DNA of 64,000 bases, from positions 1-64,000 of the forward strand of contig CAYPQD010000005.1 of NCBI GenBank assembly GCA_964412785.1. The letters run 5' to 3'. This DNA comes from UBA5336 sp964412785 (GTDB taxonomy: Bacteria > Pseudomonadota > Alphaproteobacteria > Caulobacterales > Hyphomonadaceae). The position numbers were made by a program, and so were the translations under genes. Below, in pieces: positions 34,743 to 43,293 of the stretch (within the stretch, counting starts at the first letter, position 1; each line of letters starts with the position of its first letter). The notes under the pieces were generated by a model that was given only the letters and a program-made list of their open reading frames with translations, was not told the origin of the DNA and searched no databases.

Positions 34743-36104
34743 TCAGTCAGCAATGAGGGCTTCGCCGGCGGGCATGGCCGGCAGGCGTCGCGTGTCGGCA
34801 GCGCTGGTGCCAACGCGAAGAGCGAGCATGGCGGCAACCACGAAGAGTGCGGCTTCGGCAGCGAACACGGCCATGAAGGCGCCGCCGGTTTCCGGTGTCA
34901 GCAGCCGCATGACATCGAGCGCTGCGGCGCCGAGAAAGCCGCCAATACCGAAGGCGATCGCCTGCGAGGCGCCCCACAGGCCCATGCGGATGCCCTCGCG
35001 GCCAGGCGCGCCGGCGCTGGCCAGTGTCATCATCGACCCGATTGCAGCGACCGCGAAGGCGCCATTGGCGAGCCCGAGAGCGAAAACGGTCGGCTCCAGC
35101 GGCCAGGCCGGACCAATTGAGGCTGCGCCCGTCAGCGCGAGCAGCGCGGCTGCAGACGCCAGACAGCCGGCCATTGTCCAGTGGCGCATGAAGCCCGCGC
35201 GCGATTTGCCAATGGTCGTGGCAATGATGGCGGTCAGGATCATGCCGAGCAGCACGCCCATGTTCTGAACGCCCGCTAACGCTGTCGATTCTCCCGGAGC
35301 ATAGCCGTAAATCAGGCCGGCAAACGGTTCAAGGATCAGGTCCTGCGCCGAATACGCAAGCATGGAGACAAAGACGAACACCGTGAACCGCCGCGCCTGG
35401 GTCTCGCCCCAGATCTCGCGGAAAGCGGCCTGGAAGCGACCCCCGCCGGTCGCCTCCGGCTCGCGGCCGGCGGCGTTGCGCCGGGCGGATGACTCCAGGC
35501 CCCACAAGGCGAGCGCTGTGAGCCCTATGGCAAACAGGGAGACGCCCGCGGTAACGGCAACAAGCCGGCTCATCGAGAACGGGTCCAGCAGCTGCCCGGC
35601 AACGCTGGCGGTGATGACAAAGCCGACAATCATCATGATCCAGACCACGGCGGCAGCCGCCGCCTTGCGCTCCGGCGCCGTCTCGGTCGCCAGCAGCGCG
35701 AGCAGGTTCGTTCCGGAAGCACCGACGCCAATGCCGATCAGGAGAAAGGCGAGGAAGGCTGCAAGCGCTCCTGTAACCGGTGCGGTCACCATCCAGGCCG
35801 TCGACAGGGCAGCGAAGACTGCACCGAAGGCGAGGACGGCCATGCCGCCGACGATCCACGGGGTGCGCGCTCCCCCCTGGTCAGCGCCGTGACCCCAGCG
35901 CGGGCGGGCCATCTGGACGGCATAGTGCCAACCGACGAGCGCGCCGGGCAGAATTGCCGGCAGGGCGATCTCGACCACCATCACCCGGTTGAGCGTCGAA
36001 GTGGTCAGGATAATGATTGCGCCGATACTGGTCTGCACCAGTGCCAGGCGGAAGATTCCAAACCAGCCGAGGAAGCGCGGCGCAGTGGCGGCCCGCCCGG
36101 TCAT
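34743..36104 (-). CDS. PucC-family carrier (bchG-bchP type)
   Basis: A 453-residue MFS-like protein with about 12 membrane segments. The N-terminal LTTSTLNRVMVVEIALPAILPGALVGWHYAVQMARPRWG block is the hallmark of the PucC/LhaA family. Members between bchG and bchP are thought to help deliver bacteriochlorophyll or assemble antenna. A second member (LhaA) is encoded at 48692. It overlaps the bchG stop by ATGA. Confidence 0.9.
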   Translation of the reverse strand: MTGRAATAPRFLGWFGIFRLALVQTSIGAIIILTTSTLNRVMVVEIALPAILPGALVGWHYAVQMARPRWGHGADQGGARTPWIVGGMAVLAFGAVFAALSTAWMVTAPVTGALAAFLAFLLIGIGVGASGTNLLALLATETAPERKAAAAAVVWIMMIVGFVITASVAGQLLDPFSMSRLVAVTAGVSLFAIGLTALALWGLESSARRNAAGREPEATGGGRFQAAFREIWGETQARRFTVFVFVSMLAYSAQDLILEPFAGLIYGYAPGESTALAGVQNMGVLLGMILTAIIATTIGKSRAGFMRHWTMAGCLASAAALLALTGAASIGPAWPLEPTVFALGLANGAFAVAAIGSMMTLASAGAPGREGIRMGLWGASQAIAFGIGGFLGAAALDVMRLLTPETGGAFMAVFAAEAALFVVAAMLALRVGTSAADTRRLPAMPAGEALIAD

Positions 36105-37012
36105 GCGGCGCCTCCCCGGGCGGCGATGGCCAGCGCCGTCACCAACATGCCCAGGACATAGAAGAGGACGCCAGTGCCATTGTACCAGGGCGCCTTGCCC
36201 CGCGGGTCCTGCAGCAAGACCCCCATGGCAGCGACCTGCGCGGCCAGCAGCAATGTGACGATTGCCGCATGCAAGGGCGCGCCGATCCACAGGAGGCCCA
36301 CAATGACAATCAGCTGCGGCAGGGCCATCACCCAGCAGGCGAGCTCAGCGGCACGCTCGGGGCCAAGCTGGACCGGCAGGGTGCGCACACCGAGGGCCCG
36401 GTCGCCCTCAATCGCCTTGAAATCATTCAGGGTCATGATGCCGTGAGCGCCGATCGAATAGACAATGGCGGCGGCCAGGATCAGGGGTGACGGCAGCTGG
36501 CCGAGCACGACGGCGGCACCGGTAAACCAGGCGAGCCCCTCATAGGAGAAGCCGACCGCCGCATTGCCCCACCAGCCATTCATCTTCAGGCGGAAGGGCG
36601 GCGCGCTGTAGGCCCAGGCAAGCGCCACGCCGACAAGGGCCGCGACAAAGGCCCAGGAGCCGAGCACCGCGCCGAGAATGAGCGAGGCAGCCGACCAGAA
36701 AACCGCGATGTAGAGCGCCCAGCGGCCAGGAATCCGCCCCGATGGCACAGGCCGGTCCGGTTCGTTGATCGCGTCCACGTGCCGGTCGAACCAGTCATTC
36801 ACGGCCTGGCTGGCCGCACAGACCATGGGGCCTGCGAGCAGGACACCCCCGAGAATGAACGCCCACCGCTCCAGAAGCGGTTCGCCTGCGGAGACGACCC
36901 CGCACATGAAGGCCCACATGGCGGCAAACCAGGTGACAGGCTTGGACAGCTCAAGGATCGCCCCCGGCGAGGGCAGCGCTCTTTGCGGGACGCTGAGGCT
37001 GGCATCAGTCAT
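36101..37012 (-). CDS. bchG: bacteriochlorophyll synthase
   Basis: A 303-residue UbiA-family prenyltransferase that esterifies bacteriochlorophyllide a with geranylgeranyl diphosphate. The two aspartate motifs are NDWFDRHVDAINEPDRPVPSG and NDFKAIEGDRALGVRTLPV. Nine or so membrane helices are expected. The ATG at 37012 was preferred over a GTG at 37033 because the latter lies inside a 20-bp palindrome that looks like an operator. Confidence 0.93.
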   Translation of the reverse strand: MTDASLSVPQRALPSPGAILELSKPVTWFAAMWAFMCGVVSAGEPLLERWAFILGGVLLAGPMVCAASQAVNDWFDRHVDAINEPDRPVPSGRIPGRWALYIAVFWSAASLILGAVLGSWAFVAALVGVALAWAYSAPPFRLKMNGWWGNAAVGFSYEGLAWFTGAAVVLGQLPSPLILAAAIVYSIGAHGIMTLNDFKAIEGDRALGVRTLPVQLGPERAAELACWVMALPQLIVIVGLLWIGAPLHAAIVTLLLAAQVAAMGVLLQDPRGKAPWYNGTGVLFYVLGMLVTALAIAARGGAA

Positions 37013-37026
37013 GCCAAACCGTAAAA

Positions 37027-37046
37027 TTGACACTCGAATGTGTCAA
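37027..37046. promoter_or_regulatory. 20-bp palindrome upstream of bchG
   Basis: TTGACACTCGAATGTGTCAA, a TTGACA-N8-TGTCAA inverted repeat (7-bp perfect arms). On the minus strand its first half is a perfect -35 box with a weak TACGGT 17 bases downstream, which would start transcription at about the bchG ATG. A near-match PpsR site (TGT-N12-ACG) extends from 37041 to 37058. The bchC promoter carries the same TTGACA-N8-TGTCAA layout. Confidence 0.55.
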
Positions 37047-37100
37047 TCTGGATTTACGCCTTTTGACGGGTTTGTCGCGCGCCGCTGACGGCGGGCGGCC

Positions 37101-38522
37101 TCAGGAGCGGTTGTTGTCGATGCCCGAGCGCTTCAGCTTGGAATACAGGCCCTGCCGGCTCAGTCCGAGCATCTCCGCCGCCGAGGCGCGGTTGTGGTCG
37201 GTGATCTCCAGCGCCGCCTCGATGCAGAGCTTCTCGATCAGATCGGTGGACTCGCGTACAATGTCCTTGAGCGGCACCCGTCCGACCAGTTCCGTCAGCT
37301 GGTCGACCGAGCGCGGCAGCTGTTCGCCGATCCGCGCCCCGGTCTGGAGGCGGCGGGAGACGTTGCGAACCGAAAGGCCAATCACTTCCGAGCCGCCGAC
37401 TGGCGCACCGACCGCGGAGACCTCCACGGAGTCCTCAACGCCAAACCGATCGCGCAGGACGGTCCCGAAATTGCGCACCAGGCCATGGGTCTTCAGGGTC
37501 GAGACGAGGACATTGATGTCGGTGGCAGAGCGGCCGAGCACGTCAACGAGGCGAATACCCACGACCTGACTGTCGCTTGCCGACTTGGTCATGTCCACGA
37601 ATGCACGGTTGGCGGCAAGGATGCGCAGGTCCATGTCCACCACGACCAACCCGTCGGGCAGCGCCTCCAGCACGTCATGGAGTGCCCGGCGCGCGGACAC
37701 CTCGACAGGGTCGCTGCCCTCCGGCAGGAACCGGACGATCAGCCGGGTCGCCCGGTCCTCACGGAAGGCAGACGCGGCAATGCGGCAGCGCTGGCCGGAC
37801 ACCAGCTCGACCTCCTCACCGAGTGCCTGGCCTGTGGCAAGCGCGCGGGCAATGACCATGTCGACACCCCGCCGCGTCGTCTCGCAGACCAGGCCGGCAA
37901 GTGCACGCCCGCAGAGTGATGCCGGCAACGCGCCAAGCAGGTCGCCGACCGCCCGGTTGGCCTCGTCAATCTTCAGGGTGGCTGCATTGACGATGACCAC
38001 TGGTTCGGAGATCGCCTCGAACAGGAGGCGATAGCGCGCTTCGGTCTGGCGCAGGCGAGAATAGTCACGCTCCAGGCCCTGCTGCGCCTCGATCAGGCGC
38101 TGCTGCAGGGCCGCGACGGAACGAAGGTCCTGGCCGAGCGCAAGCAGGCGGTCCTTGGGCCCGATATTGATCGCGATATACTTCACCGGCACGTCAAGGG
38201 CGGAGGCGGAGGGATGATTGACCTGACGCCACCAGCTGCGCCCCCCGCCGGCACCTTTGAGAAGGTCCTCGATCTTCTTGCGGCTGTCGGCGGCCACAGT
38301 GTTGACCCACGGCTTGCCGCGCCAGGCACTGGCATACCCCTCAGCGACAAGATCGGCATTGCCAACCGAAACGTCACGAATAATACCGTCATCGATGATA
38401 AGTGCCACGTCCGTGGCCGACGTCACGATTTCAGCGGTGGTCGCGACATCAAGGCCGGACAGGAAGTCGGCCGGGCGCGCGAATGGCACCATGTCATCGT
38501 GTTTCGGCTTCGTGGCATCCAT
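37101..38522 (-). CDS. ppsR: PpsR/CrtJ transcriptional repressor of photosynthesis genes
   Basis: A 473-residue regulator with PAS domains (around 25-135, 165-280 and 285-400) linked by a glutamine-rich coiled segment (ALQQRLIEAQQGLERDYSRLRQTEARYRLLFEA). It ends in a Fis-type helix-turn-helix, NRASAAEMLGLSRQGLYSKLKR. Cys433, at the start of the DNA-binding domain (EKLCIEAALE), matches the redox-active cysteine position of CrtJ/PpsR. It represses bch, crt and puc genes under oxygen. Candidate target sites are present in this cluster. It follows ppaA by 32 bases. Confidence 0.94.
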   Translation of the reverse strand: MDATKPKHDDMVPFARPADFLSGLDVATTAEIVTSATDVALIIDDGIIRDVSVGNADLVAEGYASAWRGKPWVNTVAADSRKKIEDLLKGAGGGRSWWRQVNHPSASALDVPVKYIAINIGPKDRLLALGQDLRSVAALQQRLIEAQQGLERDYSRLRQTEARYRLLFEAISEPVVIVNAATLKIDEANRAVGDLLGALPASLCGRALAGLVCETTRRGVDMVIARALATGQALGEEVELVSGQRCRIAASAFREDRATRLIVRFLPEGSDPVEVSARRALHDVLEALPDGLVVVDMDLRILAANRAFVDMTKSASDSQVVGIRLVDVLGRSATDINVLVSTLKTHGLVRNFGTVLRDRFGVEDSVEVSAVGAPVGGSEVIGLSVRNVSRRLQTGARIGEQLPRSVDQLTELVGRVPLKDIVRESTDLIEKLCIEAALEITDHNRASAAEMLGLSRQGLYSKLKRSGIDNNRS

Positions 38523-38554
38523 GTGTCAAACACCCATAGGCCGCTGTCCGGGAG

Positions 38555-39475
38555 TCAGGCTCCGGCCCGGGCAGCGTCAAGCAAGTTATGCGCCGTCTCG
38601 GGGGCAGACGACGCCGATCTGGCGCACCCATCGGCACCGACCCTGTCCACCAGGGCCGGATTGCTGAGAAAGGTCTGTCCGCCGACGATTATCTTGAGCG
38701 CCGGGTTCTGCGACGCTTTTCGAAGGTTTGCGATCTCCACGACCAGGTCGCGTTCGGGGGGCGTGCGTGACACCGAAAGGCCGCACACATCAAAATACTC
38801 CTCGCCGACAATCTGGCAGAGTTCGCCTGTGCTCGCACCCGGTTCGCTCCAGACCTGCCAGCCGGACCGGCGGAAGAACTCCGCAACGATCAGCACGCCG
38901 AAGACGTGCTGGTCATGGCACGCGGTCGCCAGCAGGACCTTCTGGCCCGGACTGGCACCGCCCTGGAAGGTGGTATCGCCGACAACGCTGTTGTGACGCA
39001 GCACCTCGTGCAGACGACAAAGGCCAAGGGTGACATCGGTGAAGCTCGCCCGGTCATCATCCCAGAGTTCGCCGAGCTGGCGGGCGGCGGTGGCAAGCAG
39101 GTCGGTAAACACCGCCTCTATCGGAACGCCGCGGGCAATCAGGCCATCGACGAAGGCGCTCACGGCAACCGCGGAATCGCTGATCAGCAGGCTGACAAAA
39201 TAGGTGCGCTCGTCCTCGGTGATACCGGCGGGGGCAGCACCCGTCCGCCGGCCGCGAACCGGATCGCCGGCGTCGAATCCGGGTGACTGACTGTGGACAA
39301 GCATGAGGCGGGGCAGGACTTCGACCTCGATGGCGCGCATCAGGTCACGGGCGACGTCAGACGCGCCATTCACGCAGTCAAGCCGGCCCTCAAGACTCGA
39401 CAAGGATCTGACGATCCGGTCGGTGTCATCCTCAAGAGCCGCTGCCGTTCCGGCCGCCGGTGCCTCTTCGCTCAT
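38555..39475 (-). CDS. ppaA: PpaA/AerR cobalamin-binding antirepressor
   Basis: A 306-residue protein with a helical first half and a C-terminal B12-binding Rossmann domain. The cobalamin motif DxHxxG is present as DQHVFG (Asp188, His190, Gly193). AerR/PpaA proteins bind cobalamin, respond to light, and antagonise PpsR/CrtJ. AAGGAGG lies before the ATG. It is just upstream of ppsR on the same strand, the usual pairing, and divergent from bchF. Confidence 0.92.
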   Translation of the reverse strand: MSEEAPAAGTAAALEDDTDRIVRSLSSLEGRLDCVNGASDVARDLMRAIEVEVLPRLMLVHSQSPGFDAGDPVRGRRTGAAPAGITEDERTYFVSLLISDSAVAVSAFVDGLIARGVPIEAVFTDLLATAARQLGELWDDDRASFTDVTLGLCRLHEVLRHNSVVGDTTFQGGASPGQKVLLATACHDQHVFGVLIVAEFFRRSGWQVWSEPGASTGELCQIVGEEYFDVCGLSVSRTPPERDLVVEIANLRKASQNPALKIIVGGQTFLSNPALVDRVGADGCARSASSAPETAHNLLDAARAGA

Positions 39476-39868
39476 CTCTTCCTCCTTGGTGGTGGGCCTG
39501 TCAGCCCGTCACCTCCTCGTGTTTCACCTGTTACGCCACTGTCACGCCACGCTCTGCCGGTATCGGTCCCGTCCGGCCCTCGCCCGTTATCCGGGCTGTA
39601 ATGAAGCATGTCTCGTCGATCCTGACAGCGCCCCCTGGCACTCGCACCGGCCCCTTCATCGGACTGTCTCTGAAAAGGTCGTGCCCGAAGGGCCGGAGCA
39701 ATGCTCCCAGCCGGCTTACCGGACGTCGGTGAAGACGTCGTGATCGGGCCCGGCAAGGGGAGAGGCGCAAAGATCATTAACATTGGTAACAGATTTGAAG
39801 CACGCGGAATAGCTCCTTCCTTCCCGCTGAGGTTCGCGCGAGACGGTCGCGGCGTCAAGGAATTTTGA

Positions 39869-39886
39869 CGTCAACCGGAATTGACA
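39869..39886. promoter_or_regulatory. near-match PpsR-type site at bchF
   Basis: CGTCAACCGGAATTGACA, i.e. TGT-N12-ACG read on the minus strand. Its TTGACA end is the candidate -35 box of the bchF promoter. Confidence 0.45.
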
Positions 39887-39909
39887 CACCCGGCAACGGC
39901 ACGTTAGCG
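39881..39909 (+). promoter_or_regulatory. candidate promoter of the bchF-hemA operon
   Basis: TTGACA (39881-39886), 17 bases, then TTAGCG (39904-39909), a poor -10. The start codon of bchF lies 29 bases after the -10. Confidence 0.45.
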
Positions 39910-39938
39910 TCCTGATCAACGAGCTGCCCAGGGTGCCC

Positions 39939-40475
39939 ATGTCCGAAATGTCCTTCCTGCCATTGGCCCGCGAATCAAAGCGCCTGCGCGCGCCGCTCTA
40001 CACGCCGGAGGAACGGGCCCGGCGCGATGCCACGCCGTGGACAATCGTGCAGGCCGTGCTGGCGCCGCTGCAATTCGGGATCTTCCTGATAAGCTTGGCG
40101 CTCGTCCTGCGCTATCTCGGCACGGGAGAGGGCCTGGTTGCTGCCAGCGTGTCAGTGGTCGCCAAAACGCTGATCCTCTACGCGATCATGATCACCGGCG
40201 CGATCTGGGAGAAGGTGGTGTTCGGGCGCTATCTCTTCGCCCCCGCCTTCTTCTGGGAAGATGTCTTCTCCATGCTCGTTCTGGCGCTGCACACGGCCTA
40301 TCTGGCGGTCGCAGTGTTCTCGCTGGCCGGGCCGGCCACACAGATGGTGATCGCGCTGGCAGCCTATGCCGCCTATGCGATCAACGCCGCCCAGTTCGTC
40401 CTGAAGCTCCGCCAGGCGCGCCTCGACATGGCGGACACCAGCCCGGCCGGGCTTGGCGGGGAGGCAGCAGCGTGA
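39939..40475 (+). CDS. bchF: 3-vinyl bacteriochlorophyllide hydratase
   Basis: A 178-residue membrane-associated hydratase that converts the 3-vinyl group of chlorophyllide to 3-hydroxyethyl before BchC acts. The family N-terminus LYTPEERARRDATPWTIVQAVLAPLQFG is clear. It is followed by four hydrophobic segments with GAIWEKVVFGRYLFAPAFFWEDVFSM. ATG 39939 was chosen; a GTG at 39933 is possible. It is the first gene of the long plus-strand bch-puh operon and overlaps bchN by GTGA. Confidence 0.92.
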   Translation: MSEMSFLPLARESKRLRAPLYTPEERARRDATPWTIVQAVLAPLQFGIFLISLALVLRYLGTGEGLVAASVSVVAKTLILYAIMITGAIWEKVVFGRYLFAPAFFWEDVFSMLVLALHTAYLAVAVFSLAGPATQMVIALAAYAAYAINAAQFVLKLRQARLDMADTSPAGLGGEAAA

Positions 40476-41764
40476 CGACCCTGATCACCACCGACAGCGC
40501 CCGCTCTGATGCGCGCCCGGCGGCCCGCCCGGTTCTGCGCGAGCGTGGCCAGCGCGAAGTGTTCTGCGGCCTCACCGGCATTATCTGGCTGCATCGCAAG
40601 CTGCAGGACGCCTTTTTCCTGGTGGTCGGCTCGCGCACTTGCGCACACCTCATCCAGTCGGCGGCCGGGGTCATGGTTTTCGCAGAGCCGCGCTTTGCCA
40701 CCGCGATCATCGAGGAGCGCGACCTCGCTGGCATGGCGGACGCCAATGAGGAACTGGACAAGACGGTCGATCGCCTGCTGGCGCGCCGGCCCGACATCAA
40801 GCTGCTCTTCCTCGTCGGCTCCTGCCCGTCGGAAGTGATCAAGCTCGACCTGAGCCGCGCCGCGCAGCGCCTGTCAGCCCGACATGCCCCGACCGTCCGC
40901 GTGCTCAACTATTCAGGGAGCGGCATCGAGACGACCTTCACCGAGGGCGAGGATGCGTGCCTTGCCGCGCTGGTGGCGGACATGCCCGACGCCACGGCAG
41001 ACGCCGCGCCGAACCTTATCATTGCCGGCTGCCTCGCCGACGTGGTGGAGGACCAGTTCCGGCGTCTGTTCGAGGCGCTCGGTATTGGCCCCGTCGACTT
41101 CCTTCCGGGCCGCTCGGGCCGCGACCTGCCGCCGGTTGGCCCCAACACCAGAATGCTGCTCGCCCAGCCCTTCCTGCGCGACACCGCCCGGCTGCTTGAG
41201 GATCGCGGCGTGACCCGGCTGCCCGCCCCCTTCCCGCTCGGCGCCGAGGGCACGACGCTGTGGCTCAAGGCCGCTGCCGACGCCTGGGGCCTTGCTCCGG
41301 ACCGGTTCGATGCGGTGGTGGAAATGCCGCGCGCAAGGGCGCGCAAGGCACTGGACGCCTACCGCCCGATTCTTGAGGGCAAGCGCATGTTCTTCTTTCC
41401 CGACAGTCAGCTCGAACCGCCGATTGCCCGGTTCCTCGTGCGCGAATGCGGCATGGAGATCGAGGAGCTTGGCGCGCCCTATTTCCACACCGTCCACCTC
41501 GCCGAGGAATTCGACCTTCTGCCCGACGGCATCCGCCTGTCGGAGGGCCAGGATGTCGATCGCCAGCTCGACCGCTGCCTTGCCGCCCGCCCGGACATCA
41601 CGGTCTGCGGCCTCGGGCTCGCCAACCCGCTGGAGGCGGAGGGGCTGACGACCAAGTGGGCGATCGAACTCGTCTTCACACCGATCCAGGGGTTTGAGCA
41701 GAGCGCGGACCTGGCCGAGCTGTTCGCGCGACCGCTCACCCGTAACGCGAGGCTGAGGGTCTGA
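40472..41764 (+). CDS. bchN: light-independent protochlorophyllide reductase subunit N
   Basis: A 430-residue NifD-like subunit of dark-operative protochlorophyllide reductase. Cluster cysteines are in EVFCGLTGI, VGSRTCAHLIQ and VGSCPSEVIKLDL; VLNYSGSGIETTFTEGEDACL follows. There is no upstream ATG, and the GTG at 40472 overlapping the bchF stop is the only sensible start. It shares one base with bchB (TGATG). Confidence 0.94.
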   Translation: MTTLITTDSARSDARPAARPVLRERGQREVFCGLTGIIWLHRKLQDAFFLVVGSRTCAHLIQSAAGVMVFAEPRFATAIIEERDLAGMADANEELDKTVDRLLARRPDIKLLFLVGSCPSEVIKLDLSRAAQRLSARHAPTVRVLNYSGSGIETTFTEGEDACLAALVADMPDATADAAPNLIIAGCLADVVEDQFRRLFEALGIGPVDFLPGRSGRDLPPVGPNTRMLLAQPFLRDTARLLEDRGVTRLPAPFPLGAEGTTLWLKAAADAWGLAPDRFDAVVEMPRARARKALDAYRPILEGKRMFFFPDSQLEPPIARFLVRECGMEIEELGAPYFHTVHLAEEFDLLPDGIRLSEGQDVDRQLDRCLAARPDITVCGLGLANPLEAEGLTTKWAIELVFTPIQGFEQSADLAELFARPLTRNARLRV

Positions 41765-43293
41765 TGCAACTGACTGTGTGGACATATGAGGGTCCGCCCC
41801 ATGTGGGCGCGATGCGGGTCGCCACCGCGATGGAGGGGCTGCACTACGTGCTGCACGCGCCGCAGGGCGACACCTATGCCGACCTGCTCTTCACCATGAT
41901 CGAGCGGCGCAACCACCGCCCGCCGGTCACCTACACCACCTTCGAGGCGCGCGACCTTGGTTCCGACACCGCCGAGATCTTCAAGCGGGCGGCGCGCGAC
42001 GCCTATGAGCGCTTCCAGCCGCAGGCGATGATCGTCGGCGCGTCCTGCACCGCCGAACTGATCCAGGACGATCCGGGCGGGCTGGCCAAGGCGCTCGCCT
42101 TGCCGGTGCCGGTGATCCCGCTGGAGCTGCCGTCCTACCAGAAGAAGGAACATTGGGGCGCCTCGGAGACCTTCTACCAGATCGTCCGCAGCCTCGCCCG
42201 CCAGGATGTCCGGCCGGACCCGCGCAATGGCAGGCGCCCGCTCTGCAACATTCTTGGGGCCACTGCACTCGGCTTTCGCCATCGCGACGACGTGAAGGAG
42301 ATTAGCGGCCTTCTCTTTTCGCTCGGCGTCGACATCAACCTGATCGCCCCGCTCGGCGCAACGCCGGACGAGATCGCCACAATCGGGGCCGCCGATTTCA
42401 ACGTGGTGCTCTATCCGGAGATTGCCGAAACGACGGCGCGCTGGCTTGAGAAGACCTTTGGCCAGAAGCGCACCACGGTGGTGCCAATCGGCATTGGTGC
42501 AACGCGGGACTTCATCGCTGAGATCGCCGGGATCACCGGCCGCGATCTGAAGCCTGAGGATGCCGGACACTCCAACCTGCCCTGGTGGTCGCGTTCGGTC
42601 GACTCCAACTATCTCACCGGCAAGCGCGTCTTCATCTTCGGCGATGCGACCCACGCGATTGCCGCCGCCCGGGTTGCAGAGGAGGAACTCGGCTTCAAGG
42701 TCGCCGGGCTTGGCTGCTACAACCGGGAATTTGCGCGCGACCTGCGCGCTGCCGCGAGTCGCCATGGCGTCGAGCCGCTGGTCACCGACGACTATCTGGA
42801 GGTCGAGGCTGCAATCTCCGAATGCCAGCCCGAAATGGTGCTCGGCACCCAGATGGAGCGCCACATCGCCAAGCGCCTCGGCCTGCCCTGCGCGGTGATC
42901 TCCGCGCCGGTGCACGTGCAGGACTTCCCGGCCCGCTATGCGCCGCAGATGGGCTTTGAGGGGGCCAATGTCCTCTTCGACACGCTGGTCCACCCCCTGG
43001 TCATGGGCCTGGAGGAGCACCTGCTCGGCATGTTCCGCGACGACTTCGAGTTCCACGACGAGGCCGGTCCCTCCCACCTCGCCGCCGAGATGCCGCACAC
43101 CGGGCGGCCGGAGGGCCATGACGCCGACAACGTCACCCCGTGGGCGCCCGAGGCGGAACAGGAGCTGCGGAAGATCCCGTTCTTCGTGCGCGGCAAGGCG
43201 CGGCGCAACACCGAACGTTACGCCGCCGAGCACCACATCGACCTGATTTCCATTGACACGCTCTATGACGCGAAGGCGCATTATGGCCGCTGA
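41764..43293 (+). CDS. bchB: light-independent protochlorophyllide reductase subunit B
   Basis: A 509-residue NifK-like partner of BchN. It starts MQLTVWTYEGPPHVGAMRVATAM, typical for BchB; the MIVGASCTAELIQDDPGGLA segment contains the cluster cysteine, and the C-terminal domain has WTPEAEQELRKIPFFVRGKAR-like sequence (here WAPEAEQELRKIPFFV). BchB supplies an aspartate ligand to the cluster. It overlaps bchH by 11 bases. Confidence 0.95.
   Translation: MQLTVWTYEGPPHVGAMRVATAMEGLHYVLHAPQGDTYADLLFTMIERRNHRPPVTYTTFEARDLGSDTAEIFKRAARDAYERFQPQAMIVGASCTAELIQDDPGGLAKALALPVPVIPLELPSYQKKEHWGASETFYQIVRSLARQDVRPDPRNGRRPLCNILGATALGFRHRDDVKEISGLLFSLGVDINLIAPLGATPDEIATIGAADFNVVLYPEIAETTARWLEKTFGQKRTTVVPIGIGATRDFIAEIAGITGRDLKPEDAGHSNLPWWSRSVDSNYLTGKRVFIFGDATHAIAAARVAEEELGFKVAGLGCYNREFARDLRAAASRHGVEPLVTDDYLEVEAAISECQPEMVLGTQMERHIAKRLGLPCAVISAPVHVQDFPARYAPQMGFEGANVLFDTLVHPLVMGLEEHLLGMFRDDFEFHDEAGPSHLAAEMPHTGRPEGHDADNVTPWAPEAEQELRKIPFFVRGKARRNTERYAAEHHIDLISIDTLYDAKAHYGR

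Larger units (their letters stand above)
39476..39938. other. 463-base ppaA-bchF divergent regulatory region
   Basis: No gene is supported here. The bchF side has a promoter-like TTGACA-N17-TTAGCG (39881-39909) overlapped by a near-match PpsR site at 39869-39886. The ppaA side has a weaker TGT-N12-ACG at 39529-39546. The middle (about 39770-39800) is AT-richer than the surroundings, with TTAACATTGGTAACA. Confidence 0.6.

Noticed and set aside
39609..39627. PpsR-like site TGT...ACA upstream of ppaA
   Set aside because: The spacing is 13 bases, not 12, and the arms are not symmetric.
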